A DNA stretch of 64,000 nt from Kribbella sp. ALI-6-A (GTDB lineage: Bacteria; Actinomycetota; Actinomycetes; Propionibacteriales; Kribbellaceae), in contig NZ_MTQN01000012.1 in NCBI RefSeq assembly GCF_001984195.1, positions 930,001-994,000 on the forward strand, written 5' to 3'. The position numbers and the translations under genes are program-made. Below the pieces are notes generated by a model. The model did not search any database, had not been told where the DNA came from, and was given only the letters and a program-made list of their open reading frames with translations. Positions 32,650 through 41,321 of the stretch are shown piece after piece (positions within the stretch are counted from its first letter, which is position 1; each line of letters starts with the position of its first letter).

Positions 32650-32940
32650 ATGGCGGCTGTGAGCTCATTCTTCAACGTGACCGAACCGCCCGGCGAGCGC
32701 CCGTACGGGTGTCCATGCTGCGGATTCCTCACGCTGGACAGTCGGGGCGGGTACGAGATCTGCTCGGTGTGCTACTGGGAGGACGACGGGCAGGACGCGC
32801 ACGACGCCGATGTGGTGCGTGGCGGGCCCAACGGGGCGTTGAGTCTGTCGCAGGCGCGGCGCAACTTCCACGACTTCGGCGCTTCGTCGGAGAAGATGCT
32901 GCGGTACGTCCGGGCTCCCCGGGACGACGAGCGACCGTGA
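32650..32940 (+). CDS. Cysteine-rich CPCC-domain protein
   Basis: The 96-residue protein contains RPYGCPCCGFLTLDSRGGYE followed by ICSVCYWEDDGQD. Cys21, 23, 24, 38 and 41 (numbered from ATG 32650) form the Cys_rich_CPCC (PF14206) domain, presumably binding zinc. The conserved NGALSLSQARRNFHDFGASS follows. Members are found as solo proteins or beside polymorphic toxin/immunity genes; function is unproven. I prefer the ATG at 32650 to the one at 32623, which would place the start inside the divergent gene. Confidence 0.85.
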   Translation: MAAVSSFFNVTEPPGERPYGCPCCGFLTLDSRGGYEICSVCYWEDDGQDAHDADVVRGGPNGALSLSQARRNFHDFGASSEKMLRYVRAPRDDERP

Positions 32941-32968
32941 GGCGCGCGCCTCAGGACAGGGGGCAGGG

Positions 32969-33463
32969 ATGAGCACGACCGCCGTCGTACTCGAGTTGAC
33001 CGTGCGAGATCTGACTGACGCCGATCTCCCGGCGTGTGGTTTTGCCGGCGGCGAACTTCACCTGACGCAGGTTGCCGAGCAGCTCGGCCGAGCACGGGCC
33101 GGGCAGGTCGACTACCTCGCCGTCTGCACCAAGGCCGACCTGCCGGTGGCGATCGGCGGGGTGGACTATTCGCCGTACCCCGGGGCGGGTTCGTTGTGGC
33201 AGTTGGCGGTCCACCCGGCGTTGCAGTCGTGCGGGATCGGGACGGTGCTCGTCGGAGCTGCCGAGCAGCGGATCCTCGACCGAGGGCTTGACCGGGCCGA
33301 GTTGAGTGTCGAGCTGAGCAACCCGCGGGCGCGGGCGCTGTACGAGCGGCTGGGCTATGTCGCGTACGACGAGAAGCTCGAATCGTGGGACGAGCAAGCG
33401 GATGACGGCTCGGTCAGGCGGTACGAGACCATCTGCGCCCAGCTGCGCAAGCAGTTGCGTTAG
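32969..33463 (+). CDS. GNAT-family N-acetyltransferase
   Basis: The 164-residue protein shows GNAT motif A, LWQLAVHPALQSCGIGTVLV, GAAEQRIL (about residues 72-99, with Q-x-x-G-I-G for acetyl-CoA pyrophosphate), and motif B, AELSVELSNPRARALYERLG, YVAYDEKLESW. The acceptor is unknown. GGGGGCAGGG lies before the ATG. It follows the CPCC gene by 28 bases on the same strand and could be co-transcribed. Confidence 0.88.
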   Translation: MSTTAVVLELTVRDLTDADLPACGFAGGELHLTQVAEQLGRARAGQVDYLAVCTKADLPVAIGGVDYSPYPGAGSLWQLAVHPALQSCGIGTVLVGAAEQRILDRGLDRAELSVELSNPRARALYERLGYVAYDEKLESWDEQADDGSVRRYETICAQLRKQLR

Positions 33464-33487
33464 CGCTCGCGGCGGGATGATGTCGGC

Positions 33488-33883
33488 ATGAGCTGGAAGC
33501 GAACCACCGGGCAGGACGACAGCTCCACCACTCCAGCGGAGCAAGCTGACGGCGCCGCGTCCGGTGAGCCGGTGATCTACCCGTCGCTGATCCGCGATCG
33601 CGAGTACGTCGACGAGCAGGGTGTTCGTTGGCGGATGCGGCGTGGGGAGCTGCGGTGGAACCGGATCGAGCGGCTGATGAGCGACGCCGGCGTTCGGGTT
33701 CTGAAGGTGGATCGGGACGACGTCAGTGACATCGCCGCCGACGACCGAAGCGGGCTGTTGGCAACAATTCGTCCCTATCTGAAGGGCAAGGCGGAGGAGA
33801 CGGACGGCTACACCGACTTCACCGTGGCGGAGTTCAAGGATGATCGGCATCGCTCGTTGCTCGTTGTTGAGGAGACTTGTTGA
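33488..33883 (+). CDS. Small protein of unknown function
   Basis: The 131-residue product has a disordered, acidic N-terminus (TTGQDDSSTTPAEQADGAAS) and a folded remainder (YVDEQGVRWRMRRGELRWNR, DIAADDRSGLLATIRPYLKG, GYTDFTVAEFKDDRHRSLLV). There is no signal peptide or TM segment. It starts 25 bases after the GNAT gene and stops just before the ArsR operator. No family is recognised. Confidence 0.65.
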   Translation: MSWKRTTGQDDSSTTPAEQADGAASGEPVIYPSLIRDREYVDEQGVRWRMRRGELRWNRIERLMSDAGVRVLKVDRDDVSDIAADDRSGLLATIRPYLKGKAEETDGYTDFTVAEFKDDRHRSLLVVEETC

Positions 33884-33897
33884 CGGGCAGCTAGTTG

Positions 33898-33913
33898 CTC
33901 AGTGATGATTGAG
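33898..33913. promoter_or_regulatory. Candidate ArsR operator
   Basis: CTCAGTGATGATTGAG has perfect CTCA/TGAG arms with an 8-base centre and lies immediately before the ArsR-ArsC fusion gene, where its own HTH could bind to repress the operon until arsenite is present. Confidence 0.45.
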
Positions 33914-33916
33914 TCA

Positions 33917-34600
33917 ATGAAGACTGAGCGATCCAACTTAGCCGCGCGGGCGCGGATTCATGCTGCGTTGGGTGAGCCGGCTCGGCTGGCGATCGTGGAC
34001 ACCCTGATCGCCGGCGACGCAGCGCCGGGAGAGTTGAGCGCTGTCCTGGAGCTGCCCACGAACCTGCTCGCGCATCATCTGAAGGTGCTGGAGGACGCGG
34101 GGCTGGTCGCGCGGTCGCGGTCCGAAGGTGACCGGCGGCGCACGTACGTACGCCTGGTGACGGAGGCATTGGAGTCGGTGGCGACGCCGTCACTGGCGGC
34201 GCCGCGAGTTGTGTTCGTCTGTACGCGGAACTCGGCGCGCTCGCAGTTGGCTGCTTCGATCTGGGCCCGGCGGAGCCACATCCCGGCGTTGTCGGCCGGC
34301 ACCGAGCCGGCCGAGCGGCCGCATCCGCGCGCAGTACGGGTCGCTCGGAAGCATGGGCTGGATCCGGATTCGTGGCGCACCGCTCGGGTCGGCGACGTCG
34401 TCGAGGCCGACGACCTGGTGATCGCGGTCTGCGACATCGCGTACGAAGGTCTTCCGGCCGATGCCCGGCCGCGGCTGCACTGGTCGGTCGCTGATCCCGC
34501 GGCCGTTGACACCGACGCGGCGTTCGAAGCCGCCTTCGCCGAGCTCGCCGGCCGCATCGACCGGCTGGCTCCCGTTCTCTCAGACCAGGACCGCCAGTGA
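33917..34600 (+). CDS. ArsR repressor fused to ArsC-like arsenate reductase
   Basis: The 227-residue protein joins two known modules. Residues 8-85 are an ArsR/SmtB winged helix (ARARIHAALGEPARLAIVDT, LPTNLLAHHLKVLEDAGLVA, GDRRRTYVRL). Residues 97-225 are a low-molecular-weight phosphatase/arsenate reductase domain with the P-loop VVFVCTRNSARSQLAASIW (Cys102, Arg108), and IAVCDIAYEGLP, WSVADPAAVD later. The second Cys pair of thioredoxin-linked ArsC is not obvious here. It probably senses arsenite and represses the operon, with a catalytic or vestigial reductase half. The gene overlaps aqp by GTGA. ATG 33917 is preferred; 33905 is possible. Confidence 0.85.
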   Translation: MKTERSNLAARARIHAALGEPARLAIVDTLIAGDAAPGELSAVLELPTNLLAHHLKVLEDAGLVARSRSEGDRRRTYVRLVTEALESVATPSLAAPRVVFVCTRNSARSQLAASIWARRSHIPALSAGTEPAERPHPRAVRVARKHGLDPDSWRTARVGDVVEADDLVIAVCDIAYEGLPADARPRLHWSVADPAAVDTDAAFEAAFAELAGRIDRLAPVLSDQDRQ

Positions 34601-35337
34601 GTGCCCCGCTCTGGCGCCGAGCGTTCGCCGAGGGCCTCGGCACCGGGCTGCTCGTCACCGTCGTCGTGGGCTCGGGGATCGCAGCCTCATCCCTGTCCCC
34701 CGACGACATCGGCTTGCAGCTGCTCGAGAACGCGTTCGCCACCGCACTCGGCCTCGCCGTACTGATCCTCATGCTGGGACCGGTGTCCGGGGCGCACTTC
34801 AACCCCGTCGTCTCGGTCGTCGACTGGTGGCTCGGACGTCGTACCGGCACCGGTCTGACACCGCGTGACCTGGCCGCCTACCTCCCCGCCCAGGTCGTCG
34901 GCGCGATCTCCGGAGCCGTGCTCGCCAACCTCATGTACGCCGAAGCCGCCGTCTCCTGGTCGACCAAGGACCGCAGCTCCGGGCCCCTCTGGCTCGGCGA
35001 GGTGGTCGCGACCGCCGGGCTCGTCGTCCTGATCTTCGCGCTGGCCTGGTCGGGGCGCGCCGCCGTCGCACCCGTTGCCGTGGGCGCCTATATCGGTTCG
35101 GCGTACTGGTTCACCTCGTCGACCTCGTTCGCCAACCCTGCCGTCAGCATCGGCCGCGCCTTCAGCGACACCTTCGCCGGGATCGCTCCCGGTTCCGTGC
35201 CCGGCTTCGTCGTCGCGCAGCTCGCCGGCGCCGCGGTCGGGGTCGGGCTGCTCGCCGTGCTCTATCCCCGCGCCGGGCAGGCCGCCGGCGATGTCGTCAC
35301 CCCATCCACCGACACCACCGCAGGAGCCTCCTCGTGA
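34597..35337 (+). CDS. Aquaporin/aquaglyceroporin-family channel in the arsenic operon
   Basis: The 246-residue protein is a six-TM MIP channel: HFNPVVSV (Asn69-Pro70-Val71) and FANPAVSIGR (about residue 188) are the two half-helix NPA boxes, with NPV replacing the first NPA, and Gly/Ala-rich TM helices throughout. In some bacteria (Sinorhizobium AqpS is the known case) such a channel replaces the ArsB/Acr3 pump and lets arsenite leave down its gradient after arsenate reduction. Start and end both overlap neighbours by 4 bases (GTGA), giving a tight three-gene operon. No arsenite pump gene lies in this window. Confidence 0.9.
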   Translation: MSAPLWRRAFAEGLGTGLLVTVVVGSGIAASSLSPDDIGLQLLENAFATALGLAVLILMLGPVSGAHFNPVVSVVDWWLGRRTGTGLTPRDLAAYLPAQVVGAISGAVLANLMYAEAAVSWSTKDRSSGPLWLGEVVATAGLVVLIFALAWSGRAAVAPVAVGAYIGSAYWFTSSTSFANPAVSIGRAFSDTFAGIAPGSVPGFVVAQLAGAAVGVGLLAVLYPRAGQAAGDVVTPSTDTTAGASS

Positions 35338-35735
35338 GCAAACCCGTCGTTCTTTTCGTCTGCGTCCACAACGCCGGTCGTTCCCAGATGGCCGCGGGAT
35401 GGCTCCGCCACCTCGCGGGCGACACCGTCGAGGTCCGGTCGGCCGGATCGGAACCCCGCGACCAGATCAACCCGACCGCCGTCGAGGCCATGCGCGAAGT
35501 CGGCATCGACATCACCGGGAACACCCCGCAGCTCCTCGAGTACGACACCGCCCGGACCAGCGACGTCATCGTGACGATGGGCTGCGGCGACGCCTGCCCG
35601 GTCTTTCCCGGTAAGCGCTACGAGGACTGGGAACTCACCGACCCCGCCGGCCAGCCGATCGAGGTCGTCCGCCAAGTCCGCGACGAGATCCGCGTCCGGA
35701 TCGAGAAGCTGCTCGCCGACCTCCGCACCACCTGA
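35334..35735 (+). CDS. arsC: Arsenate reductase (LMW-phosphatase type)
   Basis: The 133-residue enzyme reduces arsenate to arsenite. VLFVCVHNAGRSQMAAGWL holds the P-loop with Cys10 and Arg16; VIVTMGCGDACPVFPG supplies Cys84 and Cys88, the resolving pair of the thioredoxin/mycothiol-linked type; YEDWELTDPAGQP carries the general acid Asp region. This is the complete catalytic set, unlike the reductase half of the fusion protein. GTGA overlap couples it to the aquaporin gene. In actinobacteria the electron donor may be mycothiol or thioredoxin. Confidence 0.93.
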   Translation: MSKPVVLFVCVHNAGRSQMAAGWLRHLAGDTVEVRSAGSEPRDQINPTAVEAMREVGIDITGNTPQLLEYDTARTSDVIVTMGCGDACPVFPGKRYEDWELTDPAGQPIEVVRQVRDEIRVRIEKLLADLRTT

Positions 35736-35785
35736 CCGCAAAACCCCGTTGTCCGCGGGTCGAGGGCGGTGGGATCGTCGGACGC

Positions 35786-36541
35786 ATGACGGCGGCGGGG
35801 TTGCGCGAGGCGCTCACCCAGGAGCGGTATCCGCGCTCGTCCGCGTACGACGCCGACTGGGTGGTCAGCGCGCCGATGGGCCCGCATCCGCTGTGGTCGG
35901 TCGAGGCGCTGATGCAGGTGATGCGCGTCGAGCCCGGGATGCGGGTGCTGGATCTCGGCTGCGGCGCCGCGCTGACATCGATCTTCCTGGCCCGCGAGTA
36001 CGACGTACGAGTGTGGGCCGCCGACCTCTGGATCGACCCGACCGATAACTGGCAGCGGATCCAGGACGCCGGGGTCTCGGACCGAGTTCATCCGCTGCGG
36101 GCGGAGGCTCACGAACTGCCGTTCGCGCACGGGTTCTTCGGCGCGATCGTGAGCGTCGGGGCGTACCACTACTTCGGGACCGAGGCGCGCTACGTCGCCT
36201 ACTGCACCGACTTCCTCCGGCCCGGCGGGCAGCTCGGCGTGATCGTGCCCGGCATGCGACGCGATCCTGGGCCGGAGCTCCCGCAGTACCTAGCCGAGCG
36301 GTGGACGCCGGACTTCTTCACCTGGCTCGATCCGGCGTGGTGGCGCCGGCACTGGGAACGGACCGGGCTGATCACCGTCGACGTCGCCGACCTCGTCCCG
36401 GACGGCTGGGCCGATTGGCTGCGCTGGCTGGAAGCCTGCGAACTCGTCGGCAAGGGGTTCGAACCCGACGCGAAGATGCTGCGTGAGGACGGCGGGGAGC
36501 TGCTCGGGCTGGTCCGGTTGCTGGCCCGGCGGACGGCCTAG
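35786..36541 (+). CDS. SAM-dependent methyltransferase
   Basis: The 251-residue protein has a class I methyltransferase domain: PGMRVLDLGCGAALTSIFLA (motif I, about residues 50-69), VWAADLWIDPTDNWQRIQDA (motif II, Asp), LRAEAHELPFAHGFFGAIVS (motif III/IV) and FLRPGGQLGVIVPG (post-motif). The N-terminal YPRSSAYDADWVVSAPMGPH is shared by a group of actinobacterial methyltransferases of unknown substrate. The C-terminal lid is Trp-rich (WTPDFFTWLDPAWWRRHWER). It starts 50 bases after the arsC stop and could be read through from the operon, but an arsenite-methyltransferase (ArsM) Cys set is absent. Confidence 0.88.
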   Translation: MTAAGLREALTQERYPRSSAYDADWVVSAPMGPHPLWSVEALMQVMRVEPGMRVLDLGCGAALTSIFLAREYDVRVWAADLWIDPTDNWQRIQDAGVSDRVHPLRAEAHELPFAHGFFGAIVSVGAYHYFGTEARYVAYCTDFLRPGGQLGVIVPGMRRDPGPELPQYLAERWTPDFFTWLDPAWWRRHWERTGLITVDVADLVPDGWADWLRWLEACELVGKGFEPDAKMLREDGGELLGLVRLLARRTA

Positions 36542-36551
36542 GGTGGCGGGC

Positions 36552-37076
36552 GTGGAGTACTTCGTCTACGGGCGCGACCGGCCGGGCTCGTTCGGTTTGA
36601 AGCAGCGGTTGACCGAGCAGCACTGGACCTTCGTGGACCAGTACGCCGAACAGTTGATCGCCCGCGGCCCGACGGTGAACGACGACGACACCGCGACCAC
36701 TGGCAGCCTGCACATCGTCGACCTGCCGGACCTCGCGGCGGCCGAGACCTTCGCGTACGACGAGCCGTACTACCAGGCCGGAGTCTTCGAGTCGGTGCTG
36801 CTGCACCGCTTCCGCAACCTGCTCGGCCGCACGATGTGGGACTTCACAGGCCCGTACGACGGCACCGACCGCTTCCTGCTGATCGGCCTCGGCGAACCCA
36901 CCCCTGAGCCGGCGTCGCCCGAGCACCTGATCGTGTACGGCGAACTGCTCGACGACGAGACCCCGATCGGCTGGGTCGCCGCCGTCGACGCCCCCGACCG
37001 CGAGACCGCCGCGAGCTTGACCCAGGCCAACCCCACCACCGAGATCCACCCCTGGCGCTTCGGCGGCCGGCGCTGA
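36552..37076 (+). CDS. YciI-family protein
   Basis: The 174-residue product has a YciI-like (YCII) domain, EYFVYGRDRPGSFGLKQRLT, EQHWTFVDQYAEQLIARGPT, SLHIVDLPDLAAAETFAYDE and YYQAGVFESVLLHRFRNLLG, with a second, more divergent half (FLLIGLGEPTPEPASPEHLI, WVAAVDAPDRETAASLTQ) that looks like a duplicated ferredoxin-like domain. The GTG at 36552 is chosen because TAGGGT sits 7 bases upstream, as in a leaderless promoter. An earlier GTG (36543) is possible. Function is unknown for most members. Confidence 0.8.
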   Translation: MEYFVYGRDRPGSFGLKQRLTEQHWTFVDQYAEQLIARGPTVNDDDTATTGSLHIVDLPDLAAAETFAYDEPYYQAGVFESVLLHRFRNLLGRTMWDFTGPYDGTDRFLLIGLGEPTPEPASPEHLIVYGELLDDETPIGWVAAVDAPDRETAASLTQANPTTEIHPWRFGGRR

Positions 37077-37092
37077 CCCGCTGTACAGCAAG

Positions 37093-37347
37093 CTAGTCGT
37101 CGTCCTCCGCCCGGAACGAGTCCAGCGCCCGCTCGCGCAGCATGTCGAGCTGAATGGTCAGCACCCCGATGACCTCCTCGACGTTCATCCCCTCGGTCTC
37201 CCGGAAGGCCCAGCTCGGGTGGCCCTCGTCGTCCAGGCACTTGACCAGGACGATGCCCTCCAAGGCGGTCCAGGCCGGCAGCAGCGGCGGGACCCGGAAG
37301 CTGTCGCCCAGGACCTGCCCGATCGGTTCTCCGTAGTCGCTCGGCAT
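37093..37347 (-). CDS. Small protein of unknown function
   Basis: The 84-residue product starts MPSDYGEPIGQVLGDSFRVP and continues TALEGIVLVKCLDDEGHPSW, AFRETEGMNVEEVIGVLTIQ with an acidic tail. The strand-turn-strand and helix suggest a compact alpha/beta domain. It looks like a conserved actinobacterial hypothetical. It converges on the YciI gene (17-base gap) and is divergent from PEP carboxykinase. Confidence 0.7.
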   Translation of the reverse strand: MPSDYGEPIGQVLGDSFRVPPLLPAWTALEGIVLVKCLDDEGHPSWAFRETEGMNVEEVIGVLTIQLDMLRERALDSFRAEDDD

Positions 37348-37504
37348 GGCGGCATGGTGTCAGGTCGGTGCCCGGCCGTCGCCGTCAGGACGCCCGAACT
37401 CCCGCACACGAAGGTTTTTCCCGCGGAAAGCGGTTGTCGGCGGAAGTTTGTGATCGGGCTCACGTACTACGGGTTCTCAACACGCCGTGGGGTCGCGTAC
37501 GGTT

Positions 37505-37552
37505 AGTACCACTTGCACACTGGTATACGCCCACCAGAGTTACTGGTATGCG
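37505..37552. promoter_or_regulatory. Repeated ACTGGTAT motif upstream of PEP carboxykinase
   Basis: ACTGGTATACG at 37519-37529 and ACTGGTATGCG at 37542-37552 are direct repeats 23 bases apart. TACCA at 37507-37511 forms an inverted pair with TGGTA at 37521-37525 (TACCA-N9-TGGTA). The spacing on one DNA face and the A/T-rich cores suggest operator sites, possibly for a GntR-type regulator as known for PEP carboxykinase in Corynebacterium. Confidence 0.4.
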
Positions 37553-37588
37553 ACCGATCACACCGCCGAACAGGGGAATGAGCCGCCG

Positions 37589-39466
<1,878 letters not shown>

Positions 39467-39513
39467 TCCCCCCGTACGCCGGCGGCTGACCGGAAGCCAG
39501 TACGCCGGATCGC

Positions 39514-39554
39514 GCGAAGCGCCTCGCCCCCACTGCGGGGGTGGGGCGCTTCGC
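39514..39554 (+). terminator. Hairpin terminator of pckG
   Basis: GCGAAGCGCC (39514-39523) pairs with GGCGCTTCGC (39545-39554), with an inner C5/G5 stem. It also lies 4 bases beyond the stop of the convergent small gene, so it probably serves both. Confidence 0.8.
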
Positions 39555-39557
39555 CGT

Positions 39558-39797
39558 TCAGAACCCTGGTGGCGCGATGCGGTCCAGCGGGAGTCGTGCG
39601 GTGAGCTCCTGGCCGTTCGGGCCGTCGTACTGGACGAGGCCGATCCAGCCGTCTCCGCAGTGCAGCCGGCTGATCAGCCAGGCCGCTCGCCAGGCGCCGT
39701 CGGCCCAGCAGGCGACGTGCGCCGGGAGCGACAGCTGGAGGAACAAACGGAGATCGTAAACCTGCGGTCGGATCGCTGAATCCGTCACCGCCACCAC
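39558..39797 (-). CDS. Small protein of unknown function
   Basis: The 79-residue product includes AHVACWADGAWRAAWLISRL and HCGDGWIGLVQYDGPNGQEL, ending TARLPLDRIAPPGF. This W-x-DG-x-WR....i....dGW.g.V.Y....G.....wlp.dRi.P pattern recurs in short actinobacterial proteins and looks like an SH3/Tudor-like barrel. The true start may be internal to the given frame. It converges on pckG. Confidence 0.6.
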   Translation of the reverse strand: MVAVTDSAIRPQVYDLRLFLQLSLPAHVACWADGAWRAAWLISRLHCGDGWIGLVQYDGPNGQELTARLPLDRIAPPGF

Positions 39798-39992
39798 GCC
39801 CTTTCGTGAGGTACAAAGGCTCTTCTCAGCCCGCTCCTCACAACGGCCTCACCCGCCGGGCACTTCCCCAGTTACCCACGGCGAACCTTCGCCACACCCC
39901 GCAACGCCGGCTGTCACGAATCCGACGGACAACCGCCGGAAAATGGCTGGAAACCGCCACCGGCGACCGGTCGGCAGGGGTGAGATCTCGCC

Positions 39993-39998
39993 TATGTT
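39993..39998 (+). promoter_or_regulatory. -10 element of a leaderless promoter
   Basis: TATGTT is 6 bases before the ATG at 40005 and there is no ribosome site. Confidence 0.45.
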
Positions 39999-40004
39999 GG
40001 GCGG

Positions 40005-40892
40005 ATGAAAATCGGAGTGATGCTCCCGGTCGGCGGCGACGACGGGCCGGACGGACAGATGCCCCGGTGGGCCGACACCCGCGACATCGCCCTCGCGGTG
40101 GAGCAGAACGGGCTGGACTCGGTCTGGCTGGCCGACCACTTCTTCTACCGCGACCCGGCCGGTACGACGTACGGAATGCACGAGGCCTGGACGCTGCTCA
40201 GCGCGGTCGGGGCGATCACGAGCCGCGTCGAGCTGGGCACGATGGTGCTGTGCGCGTCGTTCCGGGACCCGGGGCTGGTCGCGCAGATGGCCACGACCCT
40301 GGACGAGGTCTCCGGCGGACGCGTGATTCTCGGCGTCGGCGCGGGCTGGCACGACCCGGAGTACGAGGCGTTCGGGCTGCCGACGGATCACCGGGTGGGG
40401 CGGTTCGCCGAGTGGCTCGAGATCCTCGCGCGGCTGCTCCGGGGCGAGACGGTCACCGCGAAGGGCACGTACCACCAGGTCGACGAGGCGACGCTCGTGC
40501 CGATGCCGCAGCGGCGGATCCCGATCCTGGTCGCGGCCCGGCGGCCCCGGATGCTCGACCTGACCGCGCAGTGGGCCGACCAGTGGAACACCGCCTGGTT
40601 CGGGGCGGTCGGCGACGACGTCCGCGCCCGGCTGGCCGAGCTCGACGAGGCGCTGGTCCGCAACGACCGGCCGTCCGGTGAGGTGAGCCGGACGGTCGGG
40701 ATCACCGTCCGGGACCCGGAGCAGAAGCCGGAGGGCGAGGGCAACGCCCTGGCCGGCCCGGTCGAGGAGCTCGCCACCGCGTTCACGGCGTACGCCGACC
40801 TCGGCGTCGAGCACCTGGTCGTCGGCCTCGATCCGGTCACCCCGCGCTCGGTCGAGCGCGTCGCGCAGGCCAAGACACTCGCCTTCGAGTGA
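40005..40892 (+). CDS. LLM-class (probably F420-dependent) oxidoreductase
   Basis: The 295-residue luciferase-like TIM-barrel protein begins MKIGVMLPVGGDDGPDGQMP and contains NGLDSVWLADHFFYRD (about 36-50), ELGTMVLCASFRDPGLVAQM, SGGRVILGVGAGWHDPEYEA, FGLPTDHRVGRFAEWLEILA and PILVAARRPRMLDL. These are the conserved blocks of actinobacterial LLM proteins that use F420 or FMN. Together with fgd in this window an F420H2-linked role is reasonable but the cofactor is not proven. It has a leaderless-type promoter and a strong hairpin follows. Confidence 0.88.
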   Translation: MKIGVMLPVGGDDGPDGQMPRWADTRDIALAVEQNGLDSVWLADHFFYRDPAGTTYGMHEAWTLLSAVGAITSRVELGTMVLCASFRDPGLVAQMATTLDEVSGGRVILGVGAGWHDPEYEAFGLPTDHRVGRFAEWLEILARLLRGETVTAKGTYHQVDEATLVPMPQRRIPILVAARRPRMLDLTAQWADQWNTAWFGAVGDDVRARLAELDEALVRNDRPSGEVSRTVGITVRDPEQKPEGEGNALAGPVEELATAFTAYADLGVEHLVVGLDPVTPRSVERVAQAKTLAFE

Positions 40893-40898
40893 AACGAC

Positions 40899-40929
40899 AA
40901 GAGCCGCCAGCGACTCGCTGGCGGCTCTT
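40899..40929. terminator. Bidirectional terminator
   Basis: AAGAGCCGCCAGCGA pairs perfectly with TCGCTGGCGGCTCTT (15 bp) around a single C. It lies between the LLM gene and the convergent tRNA-Ser. Confidence 0.85.
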
Positions 40930-40937
40930 GCGTACTG

Positions 40938-41027
40938 CGGAGGCGGCGGGATTTGAACCCGCGAGAGGGGATTACCCTCAACCCGCTTAGCAGGCGGGCG
41001 CCATCGACCGGACTAGGCGACGCCTCC
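40938..41027 (-). tRNA. tRNA-Ser (anticodon GCT)
   Basis: Read on the minus strand, GGAGGCG/CGCCTCC form the acceptor stem. CCCGC-CTGCTAA-GCGGG is the anticodon arm with GCT. A long variable arm (TTGAGGGTAATCCCCTC) marks the Ser type, and the T-loop is GGGTTCAAATCCC-like. CCA is not encoded. Confidence 0.97.
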
Positions 41028-41321
41028 TCCGACGGCCCCTTGCGGGACACGACGACGGCCAAGACTATCCGGCCGGACGCCGTCGGAGCAAAGCGGGCGC
41101 CGGACGGCGCCCGACCGCCTCGACCGGACGGCTTGGGAGTGTCGTCCCGGGCCCCTGTAATCTGGCCGAATCGACGGGGGTCGCCTGTCAAGTCAACCGA
41201 GGAGGCCGTGACGGCGTCTGTACTACCGGGAAGCTGACCGATCGGGTCGTCAGCCAGCCCTCAGGACCGCCTGGGCGGGGTCCGCATCGCCGCCACGTCG
41301 TCGATACCAGGGAACGGAGCC

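Noticed and set aside
40938..41027. tRNA-Ser as a second attachment site
   Set aside because: Neither the tRNA end nor its flanks are repeated elsewhere in the window and the neighbouring genes are core-like.
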